Of a stretch of 64,000 bases of DNA, positions 35,101-50,100 are shown piece by piece. The DNA lies in contig NC_068937.1 of NCBI RefSeq assembly GCF_016801865.2, forward strand, positions 97,487,982 through 97,551,981. The letters run 5' to 3'. The position numbers were made by a program, and so were the translations under genes. Numbering within the stretch: position 1 is the stretch's first letter; each line of letters starts with the position of its first letter. Below the pieces are notes generated by a model that saw nothing but the letters and a program-made list of their open reading frames with translations, was not told the origin of the DNA and searched no databases. The DNA is from Culex pipiens pallens (lineage: Eukaryota; Arthropoda; Insecta; Diptera; Culicidae).

Positions 35101-38100
35101 TAACAAGAAGAAATCGATCGAGATGCCCAGACTTCAAAACGTTCACGAATTTACTGAAGCGAATCGGGACTACAGTCTGAATAGGGATAGCAGTTTTTAG
35201 AGTACTCAAAAGCTTAAAATTTGGAAAACGATACACTATTTAAGTTGATCTGTGTCTGTTCTATCCAAAACCAACAAAACATCCAAATATCAAACAGTAA
35301 CAAGGTTAAAACAGCTGTTCCAATTCGCCCCATGTGTCCCGATTCACCCCAGATGACGGTAATATATTGCCAAGAAAACATGATTATGTTCTCTAATAGA
35401 TATTTTTCAGCTTAATTAAATAGTTCACATTAACGTGTTACTCTTAGATCAACATTATCTTTGTAAATCGGATTATTTCTTCAGATAGCAAAGAAAATCC
35501 TAATTTCACACCTTAACTGTGACTCCAAAACAAGCTTCAAATAATAATTTATAAAAATATCTTCATCTAATATTATTAAGATTAGCCTTTTCTAGCCTCC
35601 ATAAAAAAAAATCTCGAAGCTCTGTTGAAAAAAATTAACAGGTAAAAAACTACCGCTCATTTTGCTCAATGAGTAAAAATGAGCGCGAGCGCGAGCGATG
35701 AGCATTTTTGCTCATAAAATTTATGAGCAAACATGAGGAGGAGCAAACGTGAGCAAGCTCGCGTAGCGCTCCTCCTCACGAATGAGCGAAAAATGCTCGC
35801 TCATGAGCGAAAGAGCGCTCAATATCGCAACACTGGGTGGCACACACATCCACACGCAAGATCAGAGGTTAACTGCATGAAAGTCGCCATCAATATCTTT
35901 TCACTTGCGCTAACGATTTCAAAGCGCTTAAGATATAAAATTGCTTCCAACTACCGGCAACATGTTCTTTTGCACATTAGTTAGTCACTCACTTGAAAAA
36001 TAATCCCGAAACATGTAAATAATTAGCAAGCGCCATAAAAAAAACAAACGCGCTAAGTCTTTTGACATTTCAATTTCGACAACCCATTCCAATCGAAGGC
36101 TGAAGAAAACCGAGCGAGAAGTAAAGGCAAATAAAGAACAAAGGGTGGCCACCAACACCACCAGCAGCGCCTGTTGGAGTGAGCCAGTGATGCCAGGAAA
36201 CTTTCTCTATAAATGCTACTTTTCGTGAGTGTTCGCTTAAAATTTCATCAATTTTGGCAGCACTAAGCAGACCCAAAAGAGCGTTGGAAGAAAAAAAGAA
36301 CTAAGCTGAAAATAGAAAAATGGGCGTGGCCCAATGCAATCGACTGTAAGAATGCAATTTGGAAATATTTTTTTTTAAATGCTTGTAAAAGGAATAGCAT
36401 AACTTTTAATAACATTGAAAATAAACAGAAATGTTTGCTTTATAAATTGAAATGTTGCTTTATAAATTGAAAATATCTATTTCTAGCGAGAATGTGTTTA
36501 TTTCAGTGGCTTAAATGCTTAGGTTTAAATACGTTTTTTTATCTATCGCTAATATATATTGACCAAATAAGGCTTGCAAGGCATTACATGGGATTAATCT
36601 ATTCTTTCAATTTGTGAAAATCGTCTACTTGTTAATGTTTTGTTGAAGTAGATTATGAAGCATAGATAGAATATTTTTCGAGATATATCGTCTAGATCTT
36701 GTCGCATGTTGTTGTTGGACCAAATTGAGTTGAGAACGCCATTTTTTGCAACTCTCAATGCCTTACCTTTAGACCTTCACAAATCTCCAAAATTCGATTT
36801 CAATCCTGAGATATTGAACAAAAACCATAAAAACACCGTGCAATGTTGTCACTCTTCATATGAAAGTAGTTTCAATCCGATTGTGCTATCTTGCCACACC
36901 CTGCAAATGTGACAACTGGTAGGGGGAATTTAGTCAAAGGACGTATAAAAAACGGAACGGAATCGACGTGACACCTTATAATGTGGCCCTCTTAAGGTGG
37001 TAGATGGTGTCTTTCACTTTTGGGGCAATGACTGTCAATGATGGTTCTGAATTCAGGGTCCAGAAATAGTAAATTGAAATGAAAAAATAATCACTATATG
37101 TAAAATGCTTCTACAAACAACACAAAGAAAACCATTTTTTGATTAAAAACTTCTGAATCAAGATTTGAATGTATTTCTAAAACAAACATGGCCGCCTAAT
37201 GGCCGATCGGGAATGATGCCTTCCAGAGCCTTAAACCTTGCGGTTTCGTCAACGGATCCACAGGCGTGTATCGTTCTTTTTGCGACAAGACTCCGCCTCC
37301 CGGGTCTCCTAAGTGTGAAGTTATGGCACGGGGAGAGGGCACCGAATACCTATATTAACACTTAGAATGTTTGCGTCTGCCTCGGGATTCGAACCGGCGA
37401 CCTCCGGATTGTGAGTCCAGTGCGCGGTCCGATTGATTCACACAGGCAGACGTCAAAGGACGTATTGTCACATGTAAATGCCCGACTACTGTATTCATTT
37501 TTGATTGAAACCCTAGAATCCGGATACCAACTTCAACCAAATTTTGAGACAATGCACACAATGGTTAGGCAAACAAAACGTGTTTGTTATTGTTTACGTT
37601 GTGTGCTCTTGATTTTGTTCATTAAGGGTAAACGCGTTTTTCTCGATGCACTAGCAAATCCCAAAAATGACGTGCACTAAGCCAAATAAAAGTATCGTGT
37701 TCTAATCCCTAAGAAATTCTATGCAATGTCATAATTCTTTAGAGGTTTTTTTTCCGTCGATTTTCCCCGAACAGCTCCCCGCCAAGCAGAGTGTGTACCT
37801 ACATATAGTTTTTTCTGCTTCTTCTTCTAAATAAATCCTCAGTACAAATCATTGAATTTAAGCCAATCTGTGTTGTGTCGGTGCTCTCAGGGGCACCACC
37901 AAATCGCGCGTGACGTCAATTGAGGCAAGATGACCCCCTCCGAACGTCACTAATGTGTGTTTGTGCGTGTGTGTACGTGGTCATGGCGCAGATCATCGCG
38001 GACTGGCCTTCTGGTTTCTTTTCCCACTGGGGACCGATTTTTGCTCTTCGCACTTTGGTAGACTATTTATCGTTTGCTTTCCGCGAGGAAGAACCATCAA

Positions 38101-41100
38101 TGTTGAGAATTTTGTTTGGAAATCTCACTATCTCACTATCTGAGGAATTTATCGAAATTATTTTAAATCGAAAAGAGCAAAACAATTTCTCAAACGTTTA
38201 TTTTAAACATTGAAAATCGAACTCGATCAGAAAATACTATCTCAAGATACATATTTTCGAAAGCTCACGTCAAATTGTATGGACACTTGTATGAAAAAAT
38301 AATGATGCGAAATGGTTTCTTTAGACACAGAGAAAACATTAAAGTCAAACAAAGAAAGTGAATTTGTGAAAACATAGATAACTTATCAATGGTTTATAAA
38401 ATAAACAGCTGTCTATAAAGATTTTTACTTTTTTAAGCAGCTTTAATTTTATTACCTTGCTTCACCAACCGAATACTGTTACATTCTCGGACTCACTCCT
38501 CGATTTCTCGATTTACCCAAGAAAGTTTCTTTTTTCAATAAATTTTTGAAAATCAATGTATACTAGGGTGATAAGAAAAAATTCAAATTTTAGAAAATCG
38601 TAAGAGATACCCCCTGCCCCGATTCTTTAGGTAAAAATAAGTAATTGTTCCAATTTTGGGGGTTAAGTTAAGTTGAGGGTCGCTTTTTATCGTTGTATGG
38701 GAAATTTAAAAAAAAATTACGGGGAGAAACAAAAATTTCGAAATTTCGCCAAAAGGTAACGTTAAATGTGTCCGATCATTGTCAAGTGTGAGATCCTTAT
38801 GTAAATTTATGTATTTTATGATAATCAACTTTGTGCAAGACGGCAAAACAATCCGAGTTAACCCTGACGGGTTATTAGCGATTTAAAGAAGACGATTTTG
38901 TATGAAAAGATTTTTTTTCACCAACTGCAACGATAAAAAGGCGACCCTTATCCGATTTCGCTCAAAATTTTCACAGATCGTCTGCTGTGTGCTATCTTGT
39001 GACATAGTCCATTTTGGTCGAAAATGAGTTAATGATGACATTTTGCTATACTTAACAATCACTACAAGATGCTTTAACCCAATTTTGGGAACTCGTTTCC
39101 CAAAATTGGGAATGTCACTTGTGACATAGACCAATTTATCATCCAAATGATCGTGCACACTTGTGACACGTCATACATGTTGTTGGAAAATGTGGAAAAT
39201 TTCTTTTGTTTTTCACAAATTTGTGTTGATACACATTTTCTAAAGGCAATGCAATCTTTTCTTTTTAATAATATACTGATTAAGTCGGTTAAACTATTGA
39301 TTTAAGGGGTTACATATATGTAGAAAATCACAAAATTTGATGTTACAGAAAATTTATTGAATCCAATAAAAAGATGATTTTCAATCACTCCTGAAAGTTT
39401 TATGAAGATATTTTATGATTAAACTGAGTAAGATACGATTTAAGATCAAAATTTTGCCATGCGCAAAGCGGACTGTCAAACTGTGTGAGCGTTTTTCTCG
39501 AAACACCGAGTTGATTTACGGGTGCCACGATATCTCGAGATGGGATGGACCAAATTGGCTGAAATTTGAGGTGAAGACTCTCAAGACATATCCCGTGTGC
39601 ATGACGAAGCCTGATTTTTAAATTTTGCTTTTAAAAAAATACTAAAATCAAAAACTGACGATTTTTTATATGAAAGACATAAAAGTATTCTTATCTTTTT
39701 TTTATTTTTTTTGAAATCGGCCTTCGTCGTGCACACGGGAATAGTTTGACGAGTCTTCACCAAAATTTTGAGCCGATTTAGTCAGAGCAGTGTTGAGATA
39801 TCGTGGCACCCGTTTTTTGAAACTGCTAACTTCAAATAGCCATATCTCGGCAACGGTACAACCAAATGGCTTAAAATTTGTTTGTTAGTATAGATGAAAA
39901 TGTATAAAGATTAAAAAAAAAGTTCAAATGTGTGCTCAATCAACCTCTGACATTTTTGCCGATTTACATGTATGAAACCCCTTAAACCTATTTTAGTTTG
40001 TATGGGAATTCTATGCACACTTGGGACACGTAGTACAATTTTAGATTTTTGTTTACATACTTGGAGCGGTTGTTTAGCGATAGTATACGATCTGATTGCT
40101 TCAAAAAGTTTGACTCTATCATTCATAGTTTTGAAAATATTTATCGTCAAACTTTAAAAATCGATTTTCTCGAATAGTACTAAATGGTCGTTGTCACAAG
40201 ATAGCAGACAACAGACGAGATCCTTATTTTTGCCTAAGGAATTGAACCAGGGGGTATCCCTCATGTCGATTTTTTTACTGTCACCCTAATGTATACACAA
40301 TGTTTTGATAAGCCTTATTTTGTCATTGAGTGATAAGTTATTGTTCATAAAAAAAGATGCACTACCAAAATTTGTCCAACAAATAAGTTTTTACGTTCTC
40401 TCAGGCAGACGTGCATCCGCTCTAACTCCTCTTTTAGAAGAACTTGTTTGGCATTTGGCGTAGATGATTCCCAGCATGTTGTGCCAGTGTTTATAGTACA
40501 CTAATTAAGCTAATCTTTAAGGCTCCCGGAGACCCTGAGAGGCTATTTTATAAACGATGTGAGATATAGGGTAAGAACCGTTAAGTGCACTCAAAGAGCT
40601 TTTAAGGCGTTCTTCTTGAGAGCTGTTGAGAACAGTCACATGAAAATATACCTGAAAACCTTTTGCTGCAAATAGACATATGAAATTTATTAGTAATTTT
40701 ATACAAAATTCTTAATTTCGGCTATAAACTGATAAAAGGAACGTAAATAAATGTAATTATAATAAGGAAACAAGAAATATCAATAATGCTACTTACCAAG
40801 CTGCATTAATTTAACAACTACTTTTGGCAACACACTTTCATTGCATTTGATTCAATTTATTCAACGTACTCCGATCCCTGAAAACAATATTTTGAGTTTT
40901 ACTTACCAGTTTATTGAGCAGTCTTCTTTCAACAGCATTTTTTAAATATTAATATCTTCTTGTATATCTTTTATAAATTTTATTTTTTTGACATTTCCCA
41001 TCATCGAATTTTTATTTTGATATTATGTGTACGCATTTCCATGTATTTTATGGTTGATGATTCTGAAAAAAATAATGGTTCATTAAAATTGTATCCATCG

Positions 41101-44100
41101 TTAGCACGATGGTTTTTGATGATTCAGTTTTCTAATTATAATCACAATAGATAAATTGTTGTGTAAAAATAAACCCATACTTACTTAGATTAACCAACAT
41201 TTTGTTAAATTTGCCCGTGCAAGTATTGTCGTGCAAGAGTTGGCCCGCCTCTTCCTTCCACTGCCCCTCTCTTTCCTACAAACATTATCATAAAGTCCCC
41301 TCGCATCAGAGGTCCTCATTGCGAATGTCCTCGTCTTGCTCTTCATCACCTGCAAAGAAATCATCAACAAACTTACTCACAAATTGCACCTCCACAGTTG
41401 CAGCAGTGTGCACTTCGATTTGCCACTTCAACTTAGCCAAATAGTGTGATTTACACCTTTCACATTCTCTCACTTCACAATTAACAACACAAACTCAACA
41501 AATCAACCGCTCTTGTTCGAATCCTGACTTCAAATGACAGACGTAAACAAACCCAAGTTCGTCTTTTAAATATTTAACCAATTGTTAATTATAATCAACC
41601 AACAAAATTTTTGATTTTCCTAAAACCAAAGCTAACAATCGAGCACGTTCATTCGAGTTCGGGAAATCTGTTAGCTTTTTGCCTTTAGCATTTTCAACAA
41701 ACAGGTTATTAAATTAATACTGAATTTTTGTTATTTTAACGGAATATTGGCAGTAACAAGTACGTTTTTGTTAAAATTTACGAAAGTAAAATCAACAATT
41801 TTAATTGTTAAAATTTCTGGGCACAGTCTCTCCGTGTATGCGTCCGTTTTATTTCCACGACAAATATCAGTACCTGATATCTAGAGATATTAAGAATATT
41901 ATGTTGCATCAACTCAAATTTAAGTAGATACTTCGTCGAAGTGAGGTATTCGTATTATGTACCGAAGTTTTTCAAGTCAATTTACAGTAGTTCCATATGA
42001 AAGTCAATGAAACAATAAAAAAAAATAAAGTTGCTTAAAATTGGAGTGCGATTTCTCTGGCCGAAATAATTTGGCCCGTAATTTTTTTGTTTTGGTCTTT
42101 AGGGTGACCTACACCTTGTTAGGGTGGTAAAAAAATGGCAATTTTTGTCGATTTTCAGAAAAAAAAACACTTTTTTTTCAAAAAAATCATAGCTTCCCTT
42201 CATTTCAACCGATTTTAGCTAACTTGAACGCCAATAAAGATGATAAGTTAGACTTTCAAGAAAAAATCTCGCCTAACATTTGAAAAAGTAAAGTAAAGTA
42301 AATCTTTCCCAGTTCCTGAGGGGAACACCCTTGAAGAGTATCGGGGCCGGCATTTACAAAGCGGATTCAGTGGCAGTTTCATTCTCAACTTAATGTTAAC
42401 ATGTTAAGGTTAATGTTAACATTCCATAGGTCGCCTTCCTAAGGTGTCGTGATAAGGTCCAGTTTTTCGACGATACACTACCTTCCCTTTACTAAGCAAT
42501 CGATTCCAGAAGGGAAAAGATCACCAGTTGTGTTGGTCCGAGCCGGGATTTGAACCCCGTCATATAGTCATATAGAAATTTCAAATGCCGTTTGAAAAGT
42601 GTCTGGACCAAAGAGCCTATATCTGAAAATATTTTAACGGGTTCCTCGGGAAATTTTAGGTAACAAATCAAAAACTGGGCGAGGTTCACTAACAAGATTC
42701 CAAGATATGATTAGAAAAAATAAAATCTGGGGTTTTTTACCCGCGAGAAGGGGGCCCACCTCGTTTTTTTTTCTAAAAAAAAAACGCAATTTCCAATCCG
42801 AATGTGGTGTCAAATTCCATACGATCAGCGAACATTTGAAGTTGCACACGGTTGGAATGTTATTTGCGGGAATTAGCTTTAATATTTAGCGTATTAGGTC
42901 ATAGTTCGCTTTTCTTTCCATTTTAATTGACGTTTTAGTCACGCTACTTTTCATTCAGACATTCACATTCTGAATATGTATTTAAAAAAATCGAAAGTTT
43001 TATTTTTGTGATTGAGCGGGAGCTTTTGTTTTCTTTTTCTTGAAAAATACTTGAAGCTAGTAAGCCTCATAGCTAGGTCTGAAATTTTCAAAAAAGTATA
43101 TCAGCATAAACTTGGCTTATTAAGGTTTTTTTTAAATTATAGTGTAGAAATACGCAAAATGCCCTAATTCAACCAAATTTCTGGGCAGAATGGTCAGTTA
43201 AACATAAAGTGTTTGTTTTTGTTTACATTGTGCACTCTTGTTTTATTTATGTCGAAATTTAATTGTTCATGTAAATTTTTTGACCAAAGAAATAAGTCAC
43301 GAGGAAAAGTTATTCTCAAGACCACCGGTGTTTACGACCACCGTGCACCATTCTGACTATGTTGATACACGGTTTAGAAAAACAAGAGTGAAAAGCAAAC
43401 TACAGGTAGGGTGTGTTGGGGGAAGGTGGGATTTGCCGAAGGGAGCATGAAAACTAAAAACAGTGTGAGTGGAAACTGTGACGCACGGAAAGCCCTTCAA
43501 CATGTCTGCTGCCAGTCGTTGAAGTTGAAGCCGGGGATGGGATGCTGGGAGGGGGCAACGAGAAGAAAAACGGAAACCGTCCACCACCACGCTGGCAGGC
43601 TACTGATTTTATGCCCTTCTCGTGCACGGATTCTGGCTTCTGGTTTTTATGCTTGGTCAGGTGAAGCGGATCGCTAAATTAGAGCGTGGATTTATTTGTC
43701 ACGACGAGTTATGGTGACAAATTCATCTAGTGTATTGTCCGTGCGTACAATGACTCAGGTTTTTTTCAATTTAGTTTTTTTCCGTAAATTTTCTTTAGAT
43801 TATTTCAAAATGCGAGTCCGTCAAATTTTTATACTTTTTTTTTAGATTTACATCCCATTTTTTTCATAAAAAATGTTATTTATAAAATATTATAAACAAC
43901 ATGTTTAAATCAATAGTTTCCTCTTGCTGCTGAATTATCATACATTTCTGTACAAAAATTAATTCCCAAACAGAAATCCCATTAGCGTTTTGGTATATTC
44001 TTAAAAAAAAGCAAAGCAATCCACTTTAACGACCCCGGGTTTTTTTGTGGTCTCTGTTGCAAGTTTCTGCTCATTTCTAGGCGTACGAAGGTTATGTGTG

Positions 44101-47100
44101 GTGAGTAGGGTGACAAGAAAAAACGAAAATTTTGGAAAATCTCAAGAGATACCCCCTGGCTCGATTCTTCAGGCAATAATAATTAACTGTGCCAATTTTG
44201 AGCCAAATCGGTTGGTTGAGGGGTCGCTTTTTATCGTTGAAGCTTATATGGGGAAAATCGTGAAAATGTATTGGGAAAAAATCGCTTCAGGATTTTGGCA
44301 GCAGGAGGCGCAGGTCTCGCCCAAAAATGACCAAGTGTGAGATTCTTGTTGAAAATTTAATTTCCTTCAACTTTGTCCAAAGGTGCAAGAAGATCCGAGT
44401 TTATCCTGATGTGTTATTATCAGGGGGATGCTAAAGGCCGCCATCTTGGGTGATTGAGATTGATAACGCGCGCAAACTGCGCACAGTGAAAACAAAAATA
44501 TTTCTTTTATTAATAATTCAATTTTTGTTATAAGAATTACTGTAGTAAAAGTCAAATTACACAGTAGTTAAGTTAAACGTTTCATGTGATAAAAGTACAA
44601 CTTTAAATGAGGTCATCGGCCCTATTTGTGCTTAATAATCCCTACTTTAGTAGTTTATTTTGCAAATAAATTGATAAAAATCACCTCACAAACATACACT
44701 AACTTTTAAACGTACATTGCGGTAAAATTTTACATAAAAACAATAATTACTTTATTTCCATTTTATGCCTGCAGTTTTTGTACTTTTTTTACAGTGCGCA
44801 GTTGCTTTGTTTTGGTTCCGTAACGAACAGCTGTTCTTTTGTGCTGGAGCCGAAGTTGACATTTCCCTTTTGTTCTGGTGCCGAAGTTGACAGCTTGTGT
44901 TGGCTACGGGCGAGCTGCCTGTAGTGAGATATAGATGTTGCCCCCCTGGTTATTATCAATGCGATGAATAGAAATGGGTTTATACACTTGAAAGAATATA
45001 AGGGGTATATAGGGAGTATATAAGAAAATACCTTTTACTTAAAAAAATCACCGAAAATCAGGATCAACTCGAATTGTTTTGCACCCTTCGACAAAGTTGT
45101 AGGAAATTAAATTTCCTAAAAGAATCTCACACTTGGACAATTTTGGACGAGACGAGCGAAAAATAATGAAACGATGTATTTCTGCATACATTTTTGCGAT
45201 TTTCCCCATATAAACTTCAACGATAAAAAGTGACCCCTTAACCTTAACCGATTTGGCAAAAAATTTGCACAGATACTAATTTTTGCCAGAGGAATCGAAT
45301 CAAAGGGTATCCCTTATGTCGATTTTTTTTTATTTGCACCCTAGTGGTGAGTCACCACAAACCTCTTTTACGGAAGCTATGGGGCCGTACATTTTTGTGA
45401 GTTGGAAAAGAGTCGCGCGATTGAAAAGTTGTTTTTTTGTCGGTTTCGTTTCGGGCGTGTTTGTTTTTTTTAAATTAATTTTTTTCCGGGCAGTTTTATT
45501 GTAATCATCGGTTTTTCTCTTTTTCGTGCGCGTTACATAGCTTTTTGAGTTTTGTCATTCTTGAGTTGATTTTGGACGGTGATTGGTGTTTTTTTGTGCT
45601 TTAATTAAGATTACATTAATTGTTTTGTGATTTTAAAAGCCCTTTACATATCATCGTTGATCAGAAGGCACGGCGTCGGGTAAATTGTGCATAAATTTTT
45701 CAAATAATGTATACAATTTTCACGGTGCAAAAGACATTTCTATAGAATCGTTTATCGAAAGACACGCTGACATTAAGGAATGAAAATTAGTGCACTGGCC
45801 ACGGGGACGCCCAGACTGGTTTTTTTTGCATTTTAATCTCTTTTATTTTCGTTGTATCGCTGTTAAGATTCGATTGTTAGTAGCGGGACCCCACGGTCAC
45901 TCTGCATCGTGTTTTTCGGAGCCTTTTATTTGATATTTTATTTTTCATAAGTCCTTCTTTTATCATCGTTGATCGGAAGGCACGCCGCCGGTTATTTCGT
46001 TTAAGTTATTGTTTTAATTTCATCACAATTTTCGTTCAAATTTGTTGTTCGTAATAATTTATTCCAACTGGCAGTTTTAGTAGTAACTCATCAAACTGTC
46101 CATTTTATGAAGAGTAAAGCGTCTTTTATTTCCTATTTTTGAAATTAACTCGCGTTATCGTATAAACAGTAAAAATATACTGATAAGTCCAGCCCATAGC
46201 ACTACTGCTCGGTTGGCACGCGTTCGGTTAAAAAGTTTTAAAATAATTAATTATGTATCTTTCCGCAGTTGGCTGCCTAAGATTTTTAAAATTTCAACAG
46301 ATCCGCAGTAACAGTTCAATAGGGCGAATCTGCACTTGTAAACAAGCAGTCTATCCCTTTTGCTCAAGCTCAGTTCACGTCAAGTAATAGGGGGATAGAC
46401 TGCTTGTTTACAAATGCAGATTCGCCCTATTGAACTGTTACTACGGAGATAAACAAATTGCTTATGGTCGCATCACCTACCACAGTGAATCCTAACCTCA
46501 TACCCATCTTACTAACCCCTCAAAAACTCATGTGATACTTTGTCGGAGACGCAGCCGATTTAGCGATCACATCACTCAAGTATCGGACTAACATTCCCAT
46601 CCACTTCCCCGTGTCTTACCACTGGTCGTGGCCGGCGTCGGTATTGATCAGCATGTAGGGGTGATGATTGGTTCCTACTTTTCATCTGTGGTCCACGGAG
46701 CAATTTTTTGAGATCCTGGTCAATAACGAAGTAGCAGCTACGGGTAGACACCAATGCTATGCTATGCTATTTTGTATTTGAATTTATTTTGAAACATTTT
46801 GAATACAAACGTACAGATTTTATGTGAAATTGCTGAGACTTATAGAAAATGAAAAATTTGGATGAATAAGATACATTTTGCTTAAGATTTCTTGAAAATG
46901 TTGAAAGGGGGATCAAGTTAAGTTATTTTTTTAAAACGCTTGGCAGGATTCGAAGAGTTCATCTCATTAAATACCCTTAAAAATACAAAACATAGTTTAA
47001 TTTTCTCAAGTACCGTAAACCGGGGTGACTTTGATAGGATTTCAATTTGTTTTTGGAATATTTTCCAACTGTTAAGGTTTTTCTCAAGATTATTATTTTT

Positions 47101-50100
47101 AAAACATGTACTGGGGTAGGACACACAAAGTCCATGCACTATTTTTGAAAAAAAGTTTTTTCAATAGTAATTGGAAAAATAGTTACGTTAAAAATTCTTA
47201 GTTTAAATTCCGGGGTGACATTGATAGTCGTAGTTTTTCTTGTTAAAATCAGATTTGAGGTGTTCAAATTTTATTTTTACGTCAAATGTACCATCACTAA
47301 GGTTGCTGATACAGTTTTAAAGAAACAAAATCAATGTTTATATTTAGTTAACTAAGTTTATGTTCTTTTTAACAAAATACATAAAAATTTCAGGTAAAAT
47401 TGTTAAAATGTTGGAATTTTTCCTTAAATTCGTGAAAATTCGTTTTGTTTACAAAATTATCGATTTATATTGCATTTTATACTGAATTCAAAGCACGAAT
47501 CAAAAGTTTTCACATTTTACATGAAATTTGTTCAACTGAAATTGCCTTTAAATTTGGAGATTTTATTAAAATGTGTTTTAAAAACACATATAATTTATTA
47601 TTTACAAATTATTTTTTTCCATCTCCTAGTGGAAAATTGTCCAAAGAATCCGAAAATGCATTCCGTTTTCCGATTCAAAATCATGTTCATTGATAAAATC
47701 ATGACACTTTGAGAAGTTTTAAATAAAGCCTTTCATCAACATTTTCTTAGTTATAGTTAACTAACTATTTAAACTTTTCAAAATTTTATTAAAAGTTCTT
47801 CTTTAGGTACTTTGAACACTTCTCTACCCCGGTCAGTATGATTAGAAACCATTCCGTATGTAATTTATTTGTACTCTTCATTTTGCGGAAAAATCTCAAA
47901 CCTATCAAAGTCACCCCGGCTATCAAAATCACCCCGTTTTACGGTACCTAGGTTTGTAATAAAGAATATCATATTTCGAATAATTCAGTTTCATACTAAG
48001 CTCAAATTTTGTTTACAGATGTTTTTGCATTCCTCAGCTCAATGAGGAAAGGCGTAAAAACTCGAAAATGAACATTTCAATTTGACCTCGTACACCCACC
48101 TTCACGTACACATTTCGAATCGACTCTGAACCACATTCTGAGCAAAGTTTTGACCGTTTTGGTCTCATTCGATCCGACTTAGGGTATCATAAGTCACTAT
48201 GTATAAATTACGATTTTTAGCTAAGTACTAAGTTCTAAGATATGTTAAAAAACGATTTAGACTAAAGTCCGGAAGATTGTTAAAGGGTGGTTTTTGTAAG
48301 AATGTTATACGTTTTTAAGGTATTTAAAAGACCTTTCTATTCTAACGAGCCCAAAAAACTAAAGGTCTGGTAATACTATCAAAAGTTATAAGCACTTAAG
48401 TGTTATTTATACACTTTTTGGAGGCCGGATCTCAAGTGTTTTGATGAAAACGTTGTCCAGATCTTCCATGTAATCCATGGTTGAATATGGGTAATCAAAA
48501 GATCTTTCCAACGAGCCCAAAGAATTGAAGATTTGACAACCCCATCAAGAGAAATGGGTGATGGTTGAACGTGTTGAAGGGGAGTGGATTTTTTTTTACT
48601 GAATGTATTCATGATATGAGTGTGAGAAAGGCACCAAACACCTAAAGGTGGATTTAGTAACGTGTTTTAATCCCCCCTCGTGGACATATTTCATAAAAAA
48701 AAAACAAATCTTTTTTGTATGGAGTGTGGATAATTGCTAGGGTGGCTCGACATTATCGATTTTACAGAACAGGCATTTTCCGGTCCCATTTGGGCCCCCA
48801 AACAACCCCCCAAAATTTGGGAGCGATTGGATTTGACCCGGCTTTCCGCAAAGCGATTCAAATTTGTATGGAAATTTGTATGGGAAAACCCTCTTTTTTA
48901 CATTTTGATTTTAATCATTTTCATTTTTCACTCAATTTACTAACACCGTAGAAGTAAAGCCCTGAATGTCCTCTAAAATTTTCCCGAAGAAAATATGGTC
49001 CTATCTTGCTTCTGGAAGAAGATACAGAGTTTTTAAAAGAGGCATTTCAAAATAAGTGCTGAAAATTATATTTCTTGCCAACACTGCCAGTACTTCGGTA
49101 GATATTTCGAAATCTTATTTTTAAACTTAATAAGGAAGCAACCTATCAAAATGGTGTCTTATGAAAAGTTGTTGTATATGAATGTGGCTTTTATTTAAAA
49201 TTATTGACATGCAGGGTGACACACCTACAGGGTGTCAACCAAGCCCTAACTTCTACTGGTGACCTTTTAAAGCGTTGGTGTCTTAGGAAAAGTTGTTAAG
49301 CTACTTATTCCGAGTAATTTTGACATTGTTGTAAGACAGGGTGGCACATCTACAGGGTGTCAACCCATTTCTAGCTTCTATTTAAGACCTTTTTGATCAC
49401 TGTAAAGTGGGCGAAAAAGAGTACAAATCGCAAATTAGACCTGCCACGCAAAAGGAGGCTGAACAAAAATTCGTAAAAAGTCAGTTTTTCACATAAAATT
49501 TCCGGGGGAATCGATTGCGCATGATTAAAAACAGTTTCCGATCTTGCAAATTTAATTTTATATAAAAAATGAGGGTCAAAAATTTTAATTACAAGATTTT
49601 TTTTTTTAACAAAAATCACTATTTCAAAAAAATCATAACTCGTCGGAAAAATTTTCAAACTCCAAACTTCTGAATGGCTTAAAAAATGAGCAACTTGGCC
49701 GAAGACACCAAATCAATAAAACAAATTCTTGAAAAGTTACAGATTTTTTTAATATTTACGTACCATTTTTGTATGAACAGCTGCCAAAATTGTATTGGTG
49801 AACCAATAACACAAAATGGCTTCTTTGGTGATAGGGAAGGCCTCTACAAAGTTTGAGCCAGATAAAAAAAAAATAAAAATTGTAGAAATCGGTCGATTTT
49901 GTAGAGATTGCTCCAATGTGCAATCGATTCCCCAGGAAATTTTATGTGAAAAACTGACTTTTTACGATTTTTTGATCAGCCTCCTTTTGCGTGGCAGGTC
50001 TATTTTGCGATTAGCAATCTTTTTCGCCAACTTTACAGTGATCAAAAAGGTCTCAAATAGAAACTAGAAATGGGTTGCGTCTGTAGATGTGCCACCCTGT

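Larger units (their letters stand above)
43990..45377 (-). mobile_element. SINE split by a TAGGGTG element
   Basis: 43990-44105 and 45352-45377 are adjacent parts of the SINE family seen at 2566 (AAGCAAAGCAATCCACTTTA and ACGAAGGTTATGTGTGGTG, then TCACC and CTTTTACG). The tRNA head is missing. Confidence 0.8.

Noticed and set aside
37920..38213. 97-codon frame starting MRQDDPLRTSLM
   Set aside because: No recognisable domain, another open frame overlaps it, and there is no splice or promoter support.
41185..41370. Minus frame MLMISLQVMKSKTRTF
   Set aside because: It competes with a longer stopless frame over the same DNA; neither has homology I recognise.
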